Source: Longimicrobiales bacterium (GTDB lineage: Bacteria; Gemmatimonadota; Gemmatimonadetes; Longimicrobiales; Gaopeijiaceae). From it: a DNA stretch of 64,000 bases. A program made the translations under genes and the position numbers. The DNA lies in assembly GCA_029245345.1 (NCBI GenBank), contig JAQWPM010000021.1, positions 657,911-721,910 on the forward strand. The letters are read 5' to 3'. Below the pieces are notes generated by a model, which did not search any database, had not been told where the DNA came from, and was given only the letters and a program-made list of their open reading frames with translations. Positions 44,901-52,657 of this stretch are shown here, piece by piece. Position 1 is the stretch's first letter. Each line of letters starts with the position of its first letter.

Positions 44901-45485
44901 CGCGGCACCGAAGTGCGCCGCCGGCGCGGGCGCACCGTCCTCGCGATGCCCCGTGACCTGAACACCCGAACCGCCATCACGGTGGTAGAGCCATTGTTGC
45001 GTACCCTTCGCCGTCATCACGTATTCGCCGTCGGGCGTCCACACGGGTGACATGTAGTTCTGTCGTTCGCCATCGGTGAGTTGACGGGCGTTCGCCCCAT
45101 CCGAGTCGGCGATCCATACATTCTCCGATCCATCTCGGTCACTTACGAACACGAGATGCTCGCCACCTGGTGAATACCGAGGCTGCATGTCGTAGCCCTG
45201 CCCGCTGGTGATCCGCGTCGCGATCCCTCCGGAAACCGGGAGCGTGTACAAGTCTCCCAGCAGCTCGAACACGATTGTCTCACCATCCCGGGACAGGTCG
45301 AGCGAAATCCACGTGCCTTCAGTAGCCGTGAATTCCATGGAGTGAGTCGGAATCAACGGGAGAGAATTCCCGCGCCGAGCCGCACGCGCCGAACTGTCGT
45401 TTTGTTCTACCGTCTGGGAGATCGCCACCGTGGGGATCGCGACAAGAGTCGCAAACACGGCCACTACACGAACGAATCGAGACAT
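42000..45485 (-). CDS. secreted PD40/TolB-type propeller fused to an amidohydrolase
   Basis: This 1161-residue protein has a signal peptide (MSRFVRVVAVFATLVAIPTV). The first 680 residues form PD40/WD40-like blades, such as PRYSPGGEHLVFVSDRDGSE and APVWSPDGEYIAYVTWND. A very acidic linker (about 697-727, mainly Glu and Asp) joins them to an amidohydrolase domain (about 750-1130) with an intact metal site VDIHAHAW, GLEHSLPIS and SIEVGKLADLQIL. The propeller is likely to gate or bind substrate for the hydrolase, as in related peptidase and amidohydrolase fusions. It begins the operon with the S41 gene. Confidence 0.88.
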   Translation of the reverse strand: MSRFVRVVAVFATLVAIPTVAISQTVEQNDSSARAARRGNSLPLIPTHSMEFTATEGTWISLDLSRDGETIVFELLGDLYTLPVSGGIATRITSGQGYDMQPRYSPGGEHLVFVSDRDGSENVWIADSDGANARQLTDGERQNYMSPVWTPDGEYVMTAKGTQQWLYHRDGGSGVQVTGHREDGAPAPAAHFGAAFGNDERFVWLNVRGSVPNGLRASVDGLVEEPFEENFGPDHTPRSSAREIGPYQIGMLDRETGRVHVRTHEHEGAFRPMPSPDGRWLVYATRYDAREVLKLRDIATGEENWLVMDVQRDESQGGGTRDRDVYPGSAWTPDGSALITSYGGKIMRVEVPSGETSEIPFSARVEQELGPRAKFEYPINDRELTVSQIRGARPSPDGDRVVFSALDRLWVADLPDAAGTQDEGFPVITNAERLTEAMDVEHAPVWSPDGEYIAYVTWNDSVGGDIWRVRSNGDGDPERLTTMSAFFDKVAYTLDGARLLAVRGSKMHRMRMLEDFGGHSANAELEYVWLPADGGDVSRITWVASGATQQGRNAPHAGPDPDRIYAWAGREGLLSMRFDGTDVRTVVKVSAPSAGPGGGGAPDEVVLSPDGKRALVRANRNVFMITVPPVGGEAPTVSVAGSSSVPTRRLTTIGGDFAGWSADGQVAYYSIGRSFFQYDIATGDALIADSIAVARAEAVAEAEAGDEPEDEAEEEAGADEDEDEEEEDEGPVYEAARFDVDITVDKDRPEGTVVLSGARLITMNGAEIIERGDIVVRDNRIVAVGPSGSVDIPNGADVRDMSGKTIYPGLVDIHAHAWVAWGVHRGQVSQFLAQLAYGVTTQRDPQTSSEDIVTYSDLMETGELIGPRLYSTGPGIFGADQIKSLDDARNALRRYSDHFNTQTIKQYLAGDRKVRQWVIMAANELGLTPTTEGGSNFTMNMTLAQDGYAGLEHSLPISPFFDDVVQLGAASQMVYTPTFIVAYGGPSGRQYYLTHTEMDEIERLKRFTPHDELDKWKSTQWYRTDQYPHFIHAEQLVKWMEAGGQAGLGSHGEVQGLGTHWELWMMASGGMDPHMALNMATIMSADAIGLAGDIGSIEVGKLADLQILNSNPLDDLQNTTDIEFVMKNGRLYEAATLDEVWPRQQALPTQWWWRVEPGSGN

Positions 45486-45520
45486 CGAGCTTCACCATAG
45501 GCTGGAGTTGAGGCCCAAGA

Positions 45521-45817
45521 GTGCGACGGGCGGGACAGATTGGCTACTCCCACCTGCCCGACCCGTCTTCACGCTCACATCGGTCAGTCGCGACCGACGT
45601 CCTGGAGCTGCTTCACGCGATCAACCGTCCGCGCGGCTTCCGTCTGTATCCGAACGACCGGCGGCACACCTACGGGAGGGTCCTTGAGAACCCAGAACTT
45701 GCCACCCTGGGCCGGGCCATTCTGGGCAGCGTGACCGACAAGGTCGTCCGTGGCTCCCATGTGCCGCTCCTGATCTATCGGCCTCCAATTTCAGAAACGA
45801 CGTCCTCCGAGCTATAG
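45521..45817 (+). pseudogene. truncated universal-stress-protein-like gene
   Basis: The 98-codon frame ends ATLGRAILGSVTDKVVRGSH and VPLLIYRPP, the C-terminal ATP-binding glycine loop and last strand of UspA domains. The N-terminal 90 residues of a Usp domain are absent; what precedes (DVLELLHAINRPRGFRLYPND) matches nothing I recognise. No promoter or Shine-Dalgarno is clear. I read it as a remnant fused to unrelated sequence. Confidence 0.6.
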
Positions 45818-45893
45818 CCGAGGGGCGTCTCGAGACCTAGCCTGACGGGGACGGTTCCTGCCGCGCGCAGGAACCCGCACCCTGGAGGCTTTT

Positions 45894-47162
45894 GTGACAG
45901 GTCGAAACGTATTCCTCGGTATAGCCGTATTCCTGTTGTTTGTCGCTCCGACAGGTGCACAACAATCACCCCAGACCCAGACCGACGACTACACGCGTTA
46001 CGAGCTTCTAGAGCCAGGCAGCGCCGGATTTCGAATCATCTATGACGTCACGGCCACAACAGCCGGAGCCCGTTTCTACTACAACAGCATCCGAGCCGGG
46101 GCCGAAGAGGAAGTCCACAGTGTCACGGATCTCCACAGTGGAGATCCCCTCGAGTGGGGAGTTGTGGACGGAGCACACGCTCGAGCCAACGGACACCCGC
46201 GCGCCGGCCTCGAAGGCCGCTACATCAAGGTGACCCTCGCCCGCCCCGTGCCAGAAGGCGGTCAGGGCCGCGTTCGCATCGATAAGACCTATTGGGACCA
46301 CGAGTCCTATTTCGAGGAGGACGGCACGATCGTCTTCGATCGGTCTTTAGGCATCCGTCGGAACGCAGTAGTGCTCCCCCAGGGCTACGAGTTGGTTAGC
46401 GCCAACTATCCCGTGCAGGTGGATGCTGAAGAAGACACGCGCCTACGCATCAGCTTCATGAATCCAGGGCCTGGAGGTGTGCCGCTCCAGATCAGGGCGC
46501 AACCCCTCCCAGCGGGTACGGCCCGTCCCACTCGCGAAGCACGAAGCGGCGAACGTGTACCCACCACGGGAGGCGGGTCGCCCACGCGTGCTCGCGTCGA
46601 CTACGTGGTATCGGAACGAGCCTTCCAGGACAGGGACATCACGTATTTCCTCCAGCAGCCTGAGACCCACTCGTTCCGGCTCTTCCACGACTACACCGAG
46701 TCGCGCCTCGGGATGGACCGATACATCAACATCGTACGGACCGGGAGTTCGGCATCGGACCCTGAGGCTTATAACCTGGACACGGGCGCACGTCTCGAGG
46801 TGGAACAGCTCAAGGGGGCAGCAATCACTGCTAGGGGCGTGGACATCGGCAGCGCACCAACTGCGGATACGGAAGTGGTGGCCATCTGGTTCGACCCCGT
46901 CCCGGAAGGTGCCTCTGTTCGGCTGAGAATCTGGGAGACGTACACCGACGCCGGCCGTTATGTCTTGAATGGCGGCCAGTTCGTGTGGGATCGAAATTTC
47001 GGGCGCCCGAGAAACACCGTCGTGCTCCCAGACGGATGGTATCTGACGGCCAATTCGATCCCGGGAGTCATAGACCGGACGGCCGACGGCAACGTCCGAA
47101 TCCGCTACACCAACCCACGGCCGGACGGCATCCAGGTCTTTGTGAAAGGCCAGCGTCGCTAA
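45894..47162 (+). CDS. secreted protein with a duplicated domain
   Basis: GTG 45894 follows GGAGG. The 422-residue product has a signal peptide (MTGRNVFLGIAVFLLFVAPT). Two copies of a module of roughly 170 residues are visible. Both contain a stretch like FRxxxDYT or YDVTATTAGARFYYNSIR, then a Trp-rich strand, then a Tyr-rich RIWETYTDAGRYVLNG or RIDKTYWDHESYFEEDGTIV, then FDRSLGIRRNAVVLPQGYEL matching WDRNFGRPRNTVVLPDGWYL. Both end with a beta strand and N-P-(G/R)-P. The family is unknown to me; binding or adhesion is a guess. Confidence 0.7.
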   Translation: MTGRNVFLGIAVFLLFVAPTGAQQSPQTQTDDYTRYELLEPGSAGFRIIYDVTATTAGARFYYNSIRAGAEEEVHSVTDLHSGDPLEWGVVDGAHARANGHPRAGLEGRYIKVTLARPVPEGGQGRVRIDKTYWDHESYFEEDGTIVFDRSLGIRRNAVVLPQGYELVSANYPVQVDAEEDTRLRISFMNPGPGGVPLQIRAQPLPAGTARPTREARSGERVPTTGGGSPTRARVDYVVSERAFQDRDITYFLQQPETHSFRLFHDYTESRLGMDRYINIVRTGSSASDPEAYNLDTGARLEVEQLKGAAITARGVDIGSAPTADTEVVAIWFDPVPEGASVRLRIWETYTDAGRYVLNGGQFVWDRNFGRPRNTVVLPDGWYLTANSIPGVIDRTADGNVRIRYTNPRPDGIQVFVKGQRR

Positions 47163-47539
47163 CGCTTCGGTTTAGCCGCCCCGCGCCACGAGTGCGCAGA
47201 AGCTCGCGCCTATTCCTCGACACCGGTCAGCCAGGCTTCCGCCTTGGGAATGGACTCGAAGATCTGCATATGAATGCCGTGCCTTTCGATAAATAAGGCA
47301 AACATGCGGTTAACTCCGTAGTACAGGCCTGGGTCAGCCACGACTGCACACTTGCCGCCCACCGCTTCAGGGACATAAGTCAGAGGGTCGGCCACCGGCA
47401 GTCAAAGTTGAACGTCGTAGATGCCGTACGCGTCCGCCTCTTGCAAGGACGGAGCTGTCAGCCCTCTGGCATGTTTGCCCGACCGTTAATTGCTCATATT
47501 CTCATGCTAATAGCCTCCATTGAGAACCGACCCCACCGG
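47163..47539. other. gap with a short STAS-like fragment
   Basis: Apart from the minus-strand fragment at 47210-47395, this gap shows no gene. It leads into the Rrf2 gene, and an A/T-enriched stretch (GCTCATATTCTCATGCTAAT, about 47490-47510) may be its promoter. Confidence 0.35.
47210..47395 (-). pseudogene. SEC14/STAS-type (SpoIIAA-like) C-terminal fragment
   Basis: The 61-codon minus-strand frame from GTG 47395 reads GKCAVVADPGLYYGVNRMFA, then a helix and IFESIPKAEAWL. This is the final strand-helix-strand of SpoIIAA-like/STAS proteins, where V-x-D-x-x-x-x-G-x-x-R-M and E-A-x-x-W-L are typical. The first half of such a domain (about 60 residues) is missing; a stop lies just upstream. It may be a truncated gene or a true short form. 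Confidence 0.5.
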
Positions 47540-47956
47540 ATGATTCTCTCAAAAACTGCCGTCTACGCACTCAAGGCGACGCTGTATCTCGCTGAGCAAG
47601 CATACGGAGAGCCCGTGCGAGTTGACGATATTTCGGCTGCCTTGGACGTCCCGCGGAACTACCTCTCCAAGATTCTGCACGTTCTGGCGCGCGGTAACGT
47701 GCTGGATTCGACTCGAGGCCCCAAGGGTGACTTCCACCTGGCCCGGCGGCCTGAAGAGATGACCCTCGAAGACGTTATTGAACATTTTGACCACCTCGTT
47801 AGCGGTTCTGCATGCCTATTGGGTCGCAGCGAATGCAGCGATACGAACCCGTGCGCCGCGCACGACCGATGGAAGAGCACTTCGGTCGCGGTCCGCACCT
47901 TTTTTCGTGAAACAACAGTTGCGAACCTCGCCCATACGGGAGTACTGCCAGCCTAG
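47540..47956 (+). CDS. Rrf2-family Fe-S-type transcriptional regulator
   Basis: ATG 47540 gives 138 residues. The N-terminal winged helix (ILSKTAVYALKATLYLAEQA ... VPRNYLSKILHVLARGNVLDSTRGPKGD) is typical of Rrf2. Three Cys (C92, C99, C105) sit almost at the IscR positions, with 6 and 5 residues between them, so a [2Fe-2S] or [4Fe-4S] sensor is likely. Such regulators respond to iron, nitric oxide or oxygen. The target is unknown; the neighbouring genes are the secreted protein upstream and the barrel protein downstream. Confidence 0.85.
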   Translation: MILSKTAVYALKATLYLAEQAYGEPVRVDDISAALDVPRNYLSKILHVLARGNVLDSTRGPKGDFHLARRPEEMTLEDVIEHFDHLVSGSACLLGRSECSDTNPCAAHDRWKSTSVAVRTFFRETTVANLAHTGVLPA

Positions 47957-48126
47957 CCTATCGCAGCTTAGTCGGGCATAGCCCGCGCAACCCTCCTTTT
48001 TCGCGGATACGGTGCATTTGAAGAAGAAGCGTCATATCGCCTACTGACCCGTCCCGGCCGCAAGCCGATTGAGGGAACGTTTTGAGAGCACCTGCGGATT
48101 CATCTGTCGAAACCAAGAGCCCCAGA

Positions 48127-48705
48127 ATGACACAAACCACATCTCGTGCGTTACAAGTCGCCCTCGTCCTGACGGCACTGGCCTTCACGATTCCGTCCAA
48201 TGCCGAGGCCCAACGGAGAGGCAGGGACGACGGTGAAGACAAGCTCCCTTGGCCCTCGGTGATGGCTGGGGTGACGATCGGCTATGACGACAGGTCGGCC
48301 GCTGAGCTCCTAGGCGCACAGCTCAGGCTCCCTGTGCTACGCAACGGTATGGTCGAGCTCGTGCCCAGCGTCAGCGCGACGTTCGCCAACGGCCTCAAAG
48401 AGTACCAGTACAATGCCGACCTCGTATTCGTGACAGGAGGCCGCTCTGGTGGTTTGTACGTGGGCGGCGGCATCGCACAGCGAAACACCATTCTTACCGA
48501 CAATCCTTCCGACCCTCGTGAGACGCTGACAGGGTACAATCTCGTCGCAGGCCTGAAGGGCGGAGGGAACGGCGACCTAATCGGTGTTCAGATCGAGTCT
48601 CGGTGGAGCTTCTTCGATGAGCTCCCCTTCGATCCGCGCGCGATCACGCTAGGTGTCAACTTCGCCCTCACGGGGCGGAACCCAGATGGAGCGCCCAGGC
48701 GCTGA
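48127..48705 (+). CDS. hypothetical outer-membrane barrel-type protein
   Basis: ATG 48127 gives a signal peptide (MTQTTSRALQVALVLTALAF to AEAQ); TTG 48082 with GAGGGA upstream is an alternative. The 192-residue product is mostly beta: VMAGVTIGYDD, YNADLVFVTG, GLYVGGGIAQ, AITLGVNFALTG. The strands suggest an 8-stranded barrel. Family unknown. Its TGA overlaps a CTG that would start the next gene. Confidence 0.6.
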   Translation: MTQTTSRALQVALVLTALAFTIPSNAEAQRRGRDDGEDKLPWPSVMAGVTIGYDDRSAAELLGAQLRLPVLRNGMVELVPSVSATFANGLKEYQYNADLVFVTGGRSGGLYVGGGIAQRNTILTDNPSDPRETLTGYNLVAGLKGGGNGDLIGVQIESRWSFFDELPFDPRAITLGVNFALTGRNPDGAPRR

Positions 48706-49868
48706 TTATTCGGAGGGGGTGGGTCCTGCTTGGATTAGTCGCCCTCTCGGCCTGTTCCTCATCGACCGGGCTGGGCCTGGAACCATCATCCGAGATTGAT
48801 CTCGAAGTGGAGTGGGTCGCAGTGGCTGAGGGGCTCGAGGCTCCCGTCTACGCGGTGTCTCCTCCGGGTGACCCCCGCCTGTTCGTTATAGAACAACCTG
48901 GCCGCATCCGAGTGATACGAGATGGGTCCCTGGTCTCGGTCCCATTTCTCGACATCACAGACCGAGTTGGCTACGGCGGCGAGCGGGGCCTCCTGGGACT
49001 CGCGTTCGATCCAGATTACCGGGCGACTGGGCGGTTCTGGGTGTACTACACGAACACCGCTGGGAATACAGTCCTCGAGGAGTACCGCGATGTGGACCGG
49101 AGTGATCGGGCGGACCCTTCCAGCGGGAAGTTCTACCTTGAGATCGAGCAGCCATTCTCGAACCACAACGGAGGACAACTCGAATTCGGGCCCGACGGGA
49201 TGCTCTACGTTGGGGTCGGAGATGGAGGTGGAGCGGGAGACCCCGATGAGAACGGCCAAGATCCCGCCACCCTACTCGGTTCGATTCTCCGCTTAGACGT
49301 ACTGGACCGGCTCGGCCCTCCTTATGAGATCCCCTCGGACAACCCGTTCGTCGGTGACACCTCCCGCCGAGCCGAGGTTTGGCACTATGGGCTCCGGAAT
49401 CCATGGAGATTCTCGTTCGATACAAACTCCGGCGGGCACATGTACGTCGCGGATGTTGGGCAGAACCGGTGGGAAGAGATCAACGTCGTGTCCATCGCGG
49501 TGCCGGCGCACAACTTCGGATGGAATACCATGGAGGGCTCGGAGTGCTTCGGTGGTGCCTCCTGTGAAGGAGAAGGGTTCACCTTCCCCCTAGCAGTCTA
49601 CAGTCACGGCGACGGATGCTCCGTGACGGGCGGCTACGTCTACCGCGGGCTCGAGATCCCCGACCTACTCGGGAGGTACGTGTACTCCGACTACTGCGGA
49701 GGCTGGCTCCGGTCGTTCAGGTTGGGGACGAACGGCCAGGCAACCGATCCGCTGCTCCTGGTCGAGGAGCGGGCAGGCGCAGTGACGTCTCTTGGCGAGG
49801 ACGCGCGGGGGGAGATCTACGCCACCCTACTGGATGGGCGGGTGCTCCGTCTGACCCTGAAGAAGTAG
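48702..49868 (+). CDS. PQQ-type sugar dehydrogenase (GSDH/Hip-like), lipoprotein, CTG start
   Basis: The frame from 48807 lacks the N-terminus. In frame upstream the sequence reads WVLLGLVALSACSSSTGLG, a clear lipoprotein signal, yet no ATG, GTG or TTG occurs between the stop at 48618 and 48807. The best start is CTG 48702, overlapping the previous TGA (CTGA). The 388-residue protein has the soluble glucose dehydrogenase propeller motifs: GERGLLGLAFDPDY, SNHNGGQLEFGPDGMLYVGV, GDGGGAGDP and YGLRNPWRFSFD. Conserved His and Arg of the PQQ site lie in NHNGGQ and LRNPWR. It oxidises an unknown sugar or polyol in the periplasm. Confidence 0.82.
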   Translation: MIIRRGWVLLGLVALSACSSSTGLGLEPSSEIDLEVEWVAVAEGLEAPVYAVSPPGDPRLFVIEQPGRIRVIRDGSLVSVPFLDITDRVGYGGERGLLGLAFDPDYRATGRFWVYYTNTAGNTVLEEYRDVDRSDRADPSSGKFYLEIEQPFSNHNGGQLEFGPDGMLYVGVGDGGGAGDPDENGQDPATLLGSILRLDVLDRLGPPYEIPSDNPFVGDTSRRAEVWHYGLRNPWRFSFDTNSGGHMYVADVGQNRWEEINVVSIAVPAHNFGWNTMEGSECFGGASCEGEGFTFPLAVYSHGDGCSVTGGYVYRGLEIPDLLGRYVYSDYCGGWLRSFRLGTNGQATDPLLLVEERAGAVTSLGEDARGEIYATLLDGRVLRLTLKK

Positions 49869-49934
49869 CCGAGGTGCTGGAGATGAGAGCTGACCGCCGA
49901 GTCTTTCAGGCCCGCGCTTACGTACTGCCCTTCG

Positions 49935-51005
49935 TCAGTTACTCTCAGGCATCGAGTGCGGGTTCGCAGGCTTCTTGGTGAGGATCACATAGTCGCCTAA
50001 CCCATCGTGCTCGTCGTCGTCCCAGGCGTCGATGTCCTCGACAGCCTCCATGACGATCGAGAGCACCCTAGTCCCCGGCCTATAATCCTCGATGCGCTCG
50101 GGAATTCCTGTCCCCCGCGCGACGTGGAAGGACCCGGCCATGTGGAGAACGAGTGATCCCGGGTGTTCGGATAACGCACTCGTGACACGGTGACCCATCG
50201 CGGCATCCCAGAGCGCTTGGGAGTAGATCACGTTGGGGCTCATCCCGTAGGCGTGTTGCTCCCGTTCTCCTTCCTCGTCTTCCGCAGGCTCGTCCTCTCC
50301 TGCGACGGACATAGGCTCCGAAGCCGGCTCGGCCGCCGCCATCGAGTCCATTTGCGCCCGCATTTCTTCCATCGAAGCGGCCATGACGGCGTCCCATTGG
50401 GCCCGATATACATCCGAAGGGCCTGGATACGGGAGCGGCGGGAGAAATTGCGTCGCGGAAGCGGGCAGGTCCGATAGGGATTCGGGCCCCTCACGGGAAA
50501 CCCGGTTCACATACCGTCGGGGAGCATTCGCCGCGACCACTGGCAAGCCATGGGCTCGCGCGATCTCCACCATGGGGCGGTACCTGGCTTCATAGTCCGG
50601 CCACGGGCGCGCACTGCTCATGAAGTGGTCCTCCGAGATCAGGCCGTCCAGATATTCGTCCACGATGTACTGGACGTCATGCTCAAACATCTCCATGGAA
50701 AGAACAACCAAACGTTCGGCCTGCACCCGCTGGAACGCCGCTCCCAAAAGCGACGCCTGGAAGCCATGCCCGATCAGGTCGTCGTGCTGTTCCCCTACCA
50801 AAACGACGTCGAAGGACTCGATCTCGGCGAGGATGTCAGCGAACGACGCGAGGTCTCCGTCACGTTCGTAGACACGGAAGTCCGCACCTTCCACCGGAGC
50901 GCTCCGCGTGCCTTCGGGGTGCTGACCCTGAAGGGATGGCGCCGCCACGAGAGTCACGGCGAAAAAAGTCAGGACCGACACTGGAAGTTGGGTTCTTTTT
51001 GACAT
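49935..51005 (-). CDS. ChaN-like (DUF399) heme/iron-related secreted protein
   Basis: ATG 51005 gives a signal peptide (MSKRTQLPVSVLTFFAVTLV). The 356-residue protein has the ChaN core: VVLVGEQHDDLIGHGFQ, LSMEMFEHDVQYIVDEYL and SLVLHMAGSFHVARGTGIPE. A Met/Glu-rich insert of about 45 residues (ASMEEMRAQMDSMAAAEPAS and an acidic run) interrupts the fold. ChaN-type proteins bind heme. It is divergent from the flavoprotein gene at 51140. Confidence 0.8.
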   Translation of the reverse strand: MSKRTQLPVSVLTFFAVTLVAAPSLQGQHPEGTRSAPVEGADFRVYERDGDLASFADILAEIESFDVVLVGEQHDDLIGHGFQASLLGAAFQRVQAERLVVLSMEMFEHDVQYIVDEYLDGLISEDHFMSSARPWPDYEARYRPMVEIARAHGLPVVAANAPRRYVNRVSREGPESLSDLPASATQFLPPLPYPGPSDVYRAQWDAVMAASMEEMRAQMDSMAAAEPASEPMSVAGEDEPAEDEEGEREQHAYGMSPNVIYSQALWDAAMGHRVTSALSEHPGSLVLHMAGSFHVARGTGIPERIEDYRPGTRVLSIVMEAVEDIDAWDDDEHDGLGDYVILTKKPANPHSMPESN

Positions 51006-51139
51006 CTCAAAAGCTAACGATGCGTGACGCGGTGCCAACGCTCCACCACCGTGCGCTGCGTAGCTCGCTAGGGCGACTTAGAATCCAACCACGTCGGCAG
51101 GCCACAACGAAGTCGACCGTCCATAACTGGAGGTACGTC

Positions 51140-52648
51140 ATGATCTGGATCTGGGGCACCCTGGGCGGATTCCTGATATTGGTCGTGTTGTACGACCTGA
51201 TCCAGACCAAACACGCGATCCTCCGGAATTTCCCGATCATCGGGCACTTTCGGTATGTCCTGGAGTCGGTCGGGCCCGAGCTCCGGCAATACATCGTCAC
51301 CGCGAATGACGAAGAATTGCCGTTCTCCCGAGATCAACGGCGTTGGGTCTACGCGTCGTCGAAGAAGCAGAACAACTACTCCGGCTTTGGTACGGACAAC
51401 GATCTAGAAAAGTCGAACAACTACCTCATCATCAAGCACCACACGTTGGGCAGGCCCGAAGAGACCCGCCCCGACGAGATGTATCCGCTCCCCTGTGCGA
51501 AGGTGCTGGGCGGACACCGTGGCCGGAAGCACGCGTTCCGGCCATCGTCCGTCGTGAATATCAGCGGCATGAGTTTCGGCTCGCTATCGTCCGCGGCGGT
51601 CGAAGCGATCAATCGCGGGGCGGCCATCGCCGGGTGTCTCCACAACACCGGAGAGGGAGGGATCTCACCTCATCACCTGCATGGGGGGGACTTAATCTGG
51701 CAACTCGGGACCGGCTATTTCGGGGCCAGAGCACCAGACGGTCGCTTCGACCGAGAGGAGTTCCTGAGGAAGGTCGCGGCGCATCCGGTGCGTGCGATCG
51801 AGATCAAGCTCAGCCAGGGTGCGAAGCCCGGACTGGGCGGAGTACTCCCCGGAGAGAAGGTCACAGCAGAGATCTCGAACATCCGAGGTGTCCCACGAGG
51901 CGAGACGGTCAACAGTCCGGCCGGCCACCTTGAATTCTCCAACGTCGACGAACTCTTAGACTTCGTGGAGGACCTGGGAGAAGCCTCGGGGCTGCCCATC
52001 GGGATCAAATCAGCTGTGGGCCTGCTCAACTTCTGGAAGGAGCTTGCCGACCGGATGGCTTCAGAGGCGCGCGGCGTCGACTTCATCACGGTCGATGGTG
52101 GAGAGGGCGGAACAGGTGCGGCGCCCTTTGCCTTCTCGGATCACGTCGCCCTTCCGTTCAAAGTCGGATTCAGTCGTGTCTACCGGATCTTCGCCGAACG
52201 CGGCGTGCACAACGACGTCGTTTGGATCGGCTCCGGTAAGATCGGGCTACCCCAACAGGCCCTGCTCGCGTTTTGCCTCGGGGCGGACATGATCGCCACT
52301 GCGCGCGGCGCCATGATGGCCATCGGGTGCATTCAGGCGCAGCGTTGCCACACAGGACACTGCCCCACCGGCGTCGCCACGCAGAACAAGTGGTTGGTGC
52401 GGGGGCTCGATCCGACCCACAAAGCAGCCAGGCTCGCCAACTACGTCGTGACGCTCCGGAAAGAGCTGACTCGACTGAGCCACGCATGCGATGCGGAGCA
52501 CCCAGCACTCCTGCACGCAGACCACATAGAAATCATGGACGGCAAGTTCGGGAGTCGTCCTCTGCGCGAAGTGTTCAACTACGAGAAAGGATGGGAATTG
52601 CCCAACCCCGACCAGCAAGCCGGCCTGCGATCAGCCATGGACGGCTGA
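51140..52648 (+). CDS. membrane-anchored glutamate-synthase-like FMN protein
   Basis: ATG 51140 follows GGAGG and gives 502 residues. A membrane helix (about 3-22) is followed by the FMN-binding domain of the large glutamate synthase subunit: SGMSFGSLSSAAVEAINRGA, GEGGISPHH, AIEIKLSQGAKPGLGGVLPG, VDFITVDGGEGGTGAAP. The Cys-rich loop QRCHTGHCPTGVATQ matches the Fe-S region. There is no glutamine amidotransferase domain. Such stand-alone proteins occur widely; the physiological substrate is unknown. The convergent Fe-S protein gene begins to its right. Confidence 0.87.
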   Translation: MIWIWGTLGGFLILVVLYDLIQTKHAILRNFPIIGHFRYVLESVGPELRQYIVTANDEELPFSRDQRRWVYASSKKQNNYSGFGTDNDLEKSNNYLIIKHHTLGRPEETRPDEMYPLPCAKVLGGHRGRKHAFRPSSVVNISGMSFGSLSSAAVEAINRGAAIAGCLHNTGEGGISPHHLHGGDLIWQLGTGYFGARAPDGRFDREEFLRKVAAHPVRAIEIKLSQGAKPGLGGVLPGEKVTAEISNIRGVPRGETVNSPAGHLEFSNVDELLDFVEDLGEASGLPIGIKSAVGLLNFWKELADRMASEARGVDFITVDGGEGGTGAAPFAFSDHVALPFKVGFSRVYRIFAERGVHNDVVWIGSGKIGLPQQALLAFCLGADMIATARGAMMAIGCIQAQRCHTGHCPTGVATQNKWLVRGLDPTHKAARLANYVVTLRKELTRLSHACDAEHPALLHADHIEIMDGKFGSRPLREVFNYEKGWELPNPDQQAGLRSAMDG

Positions 52649-52657
52649 CCGCAGAAC

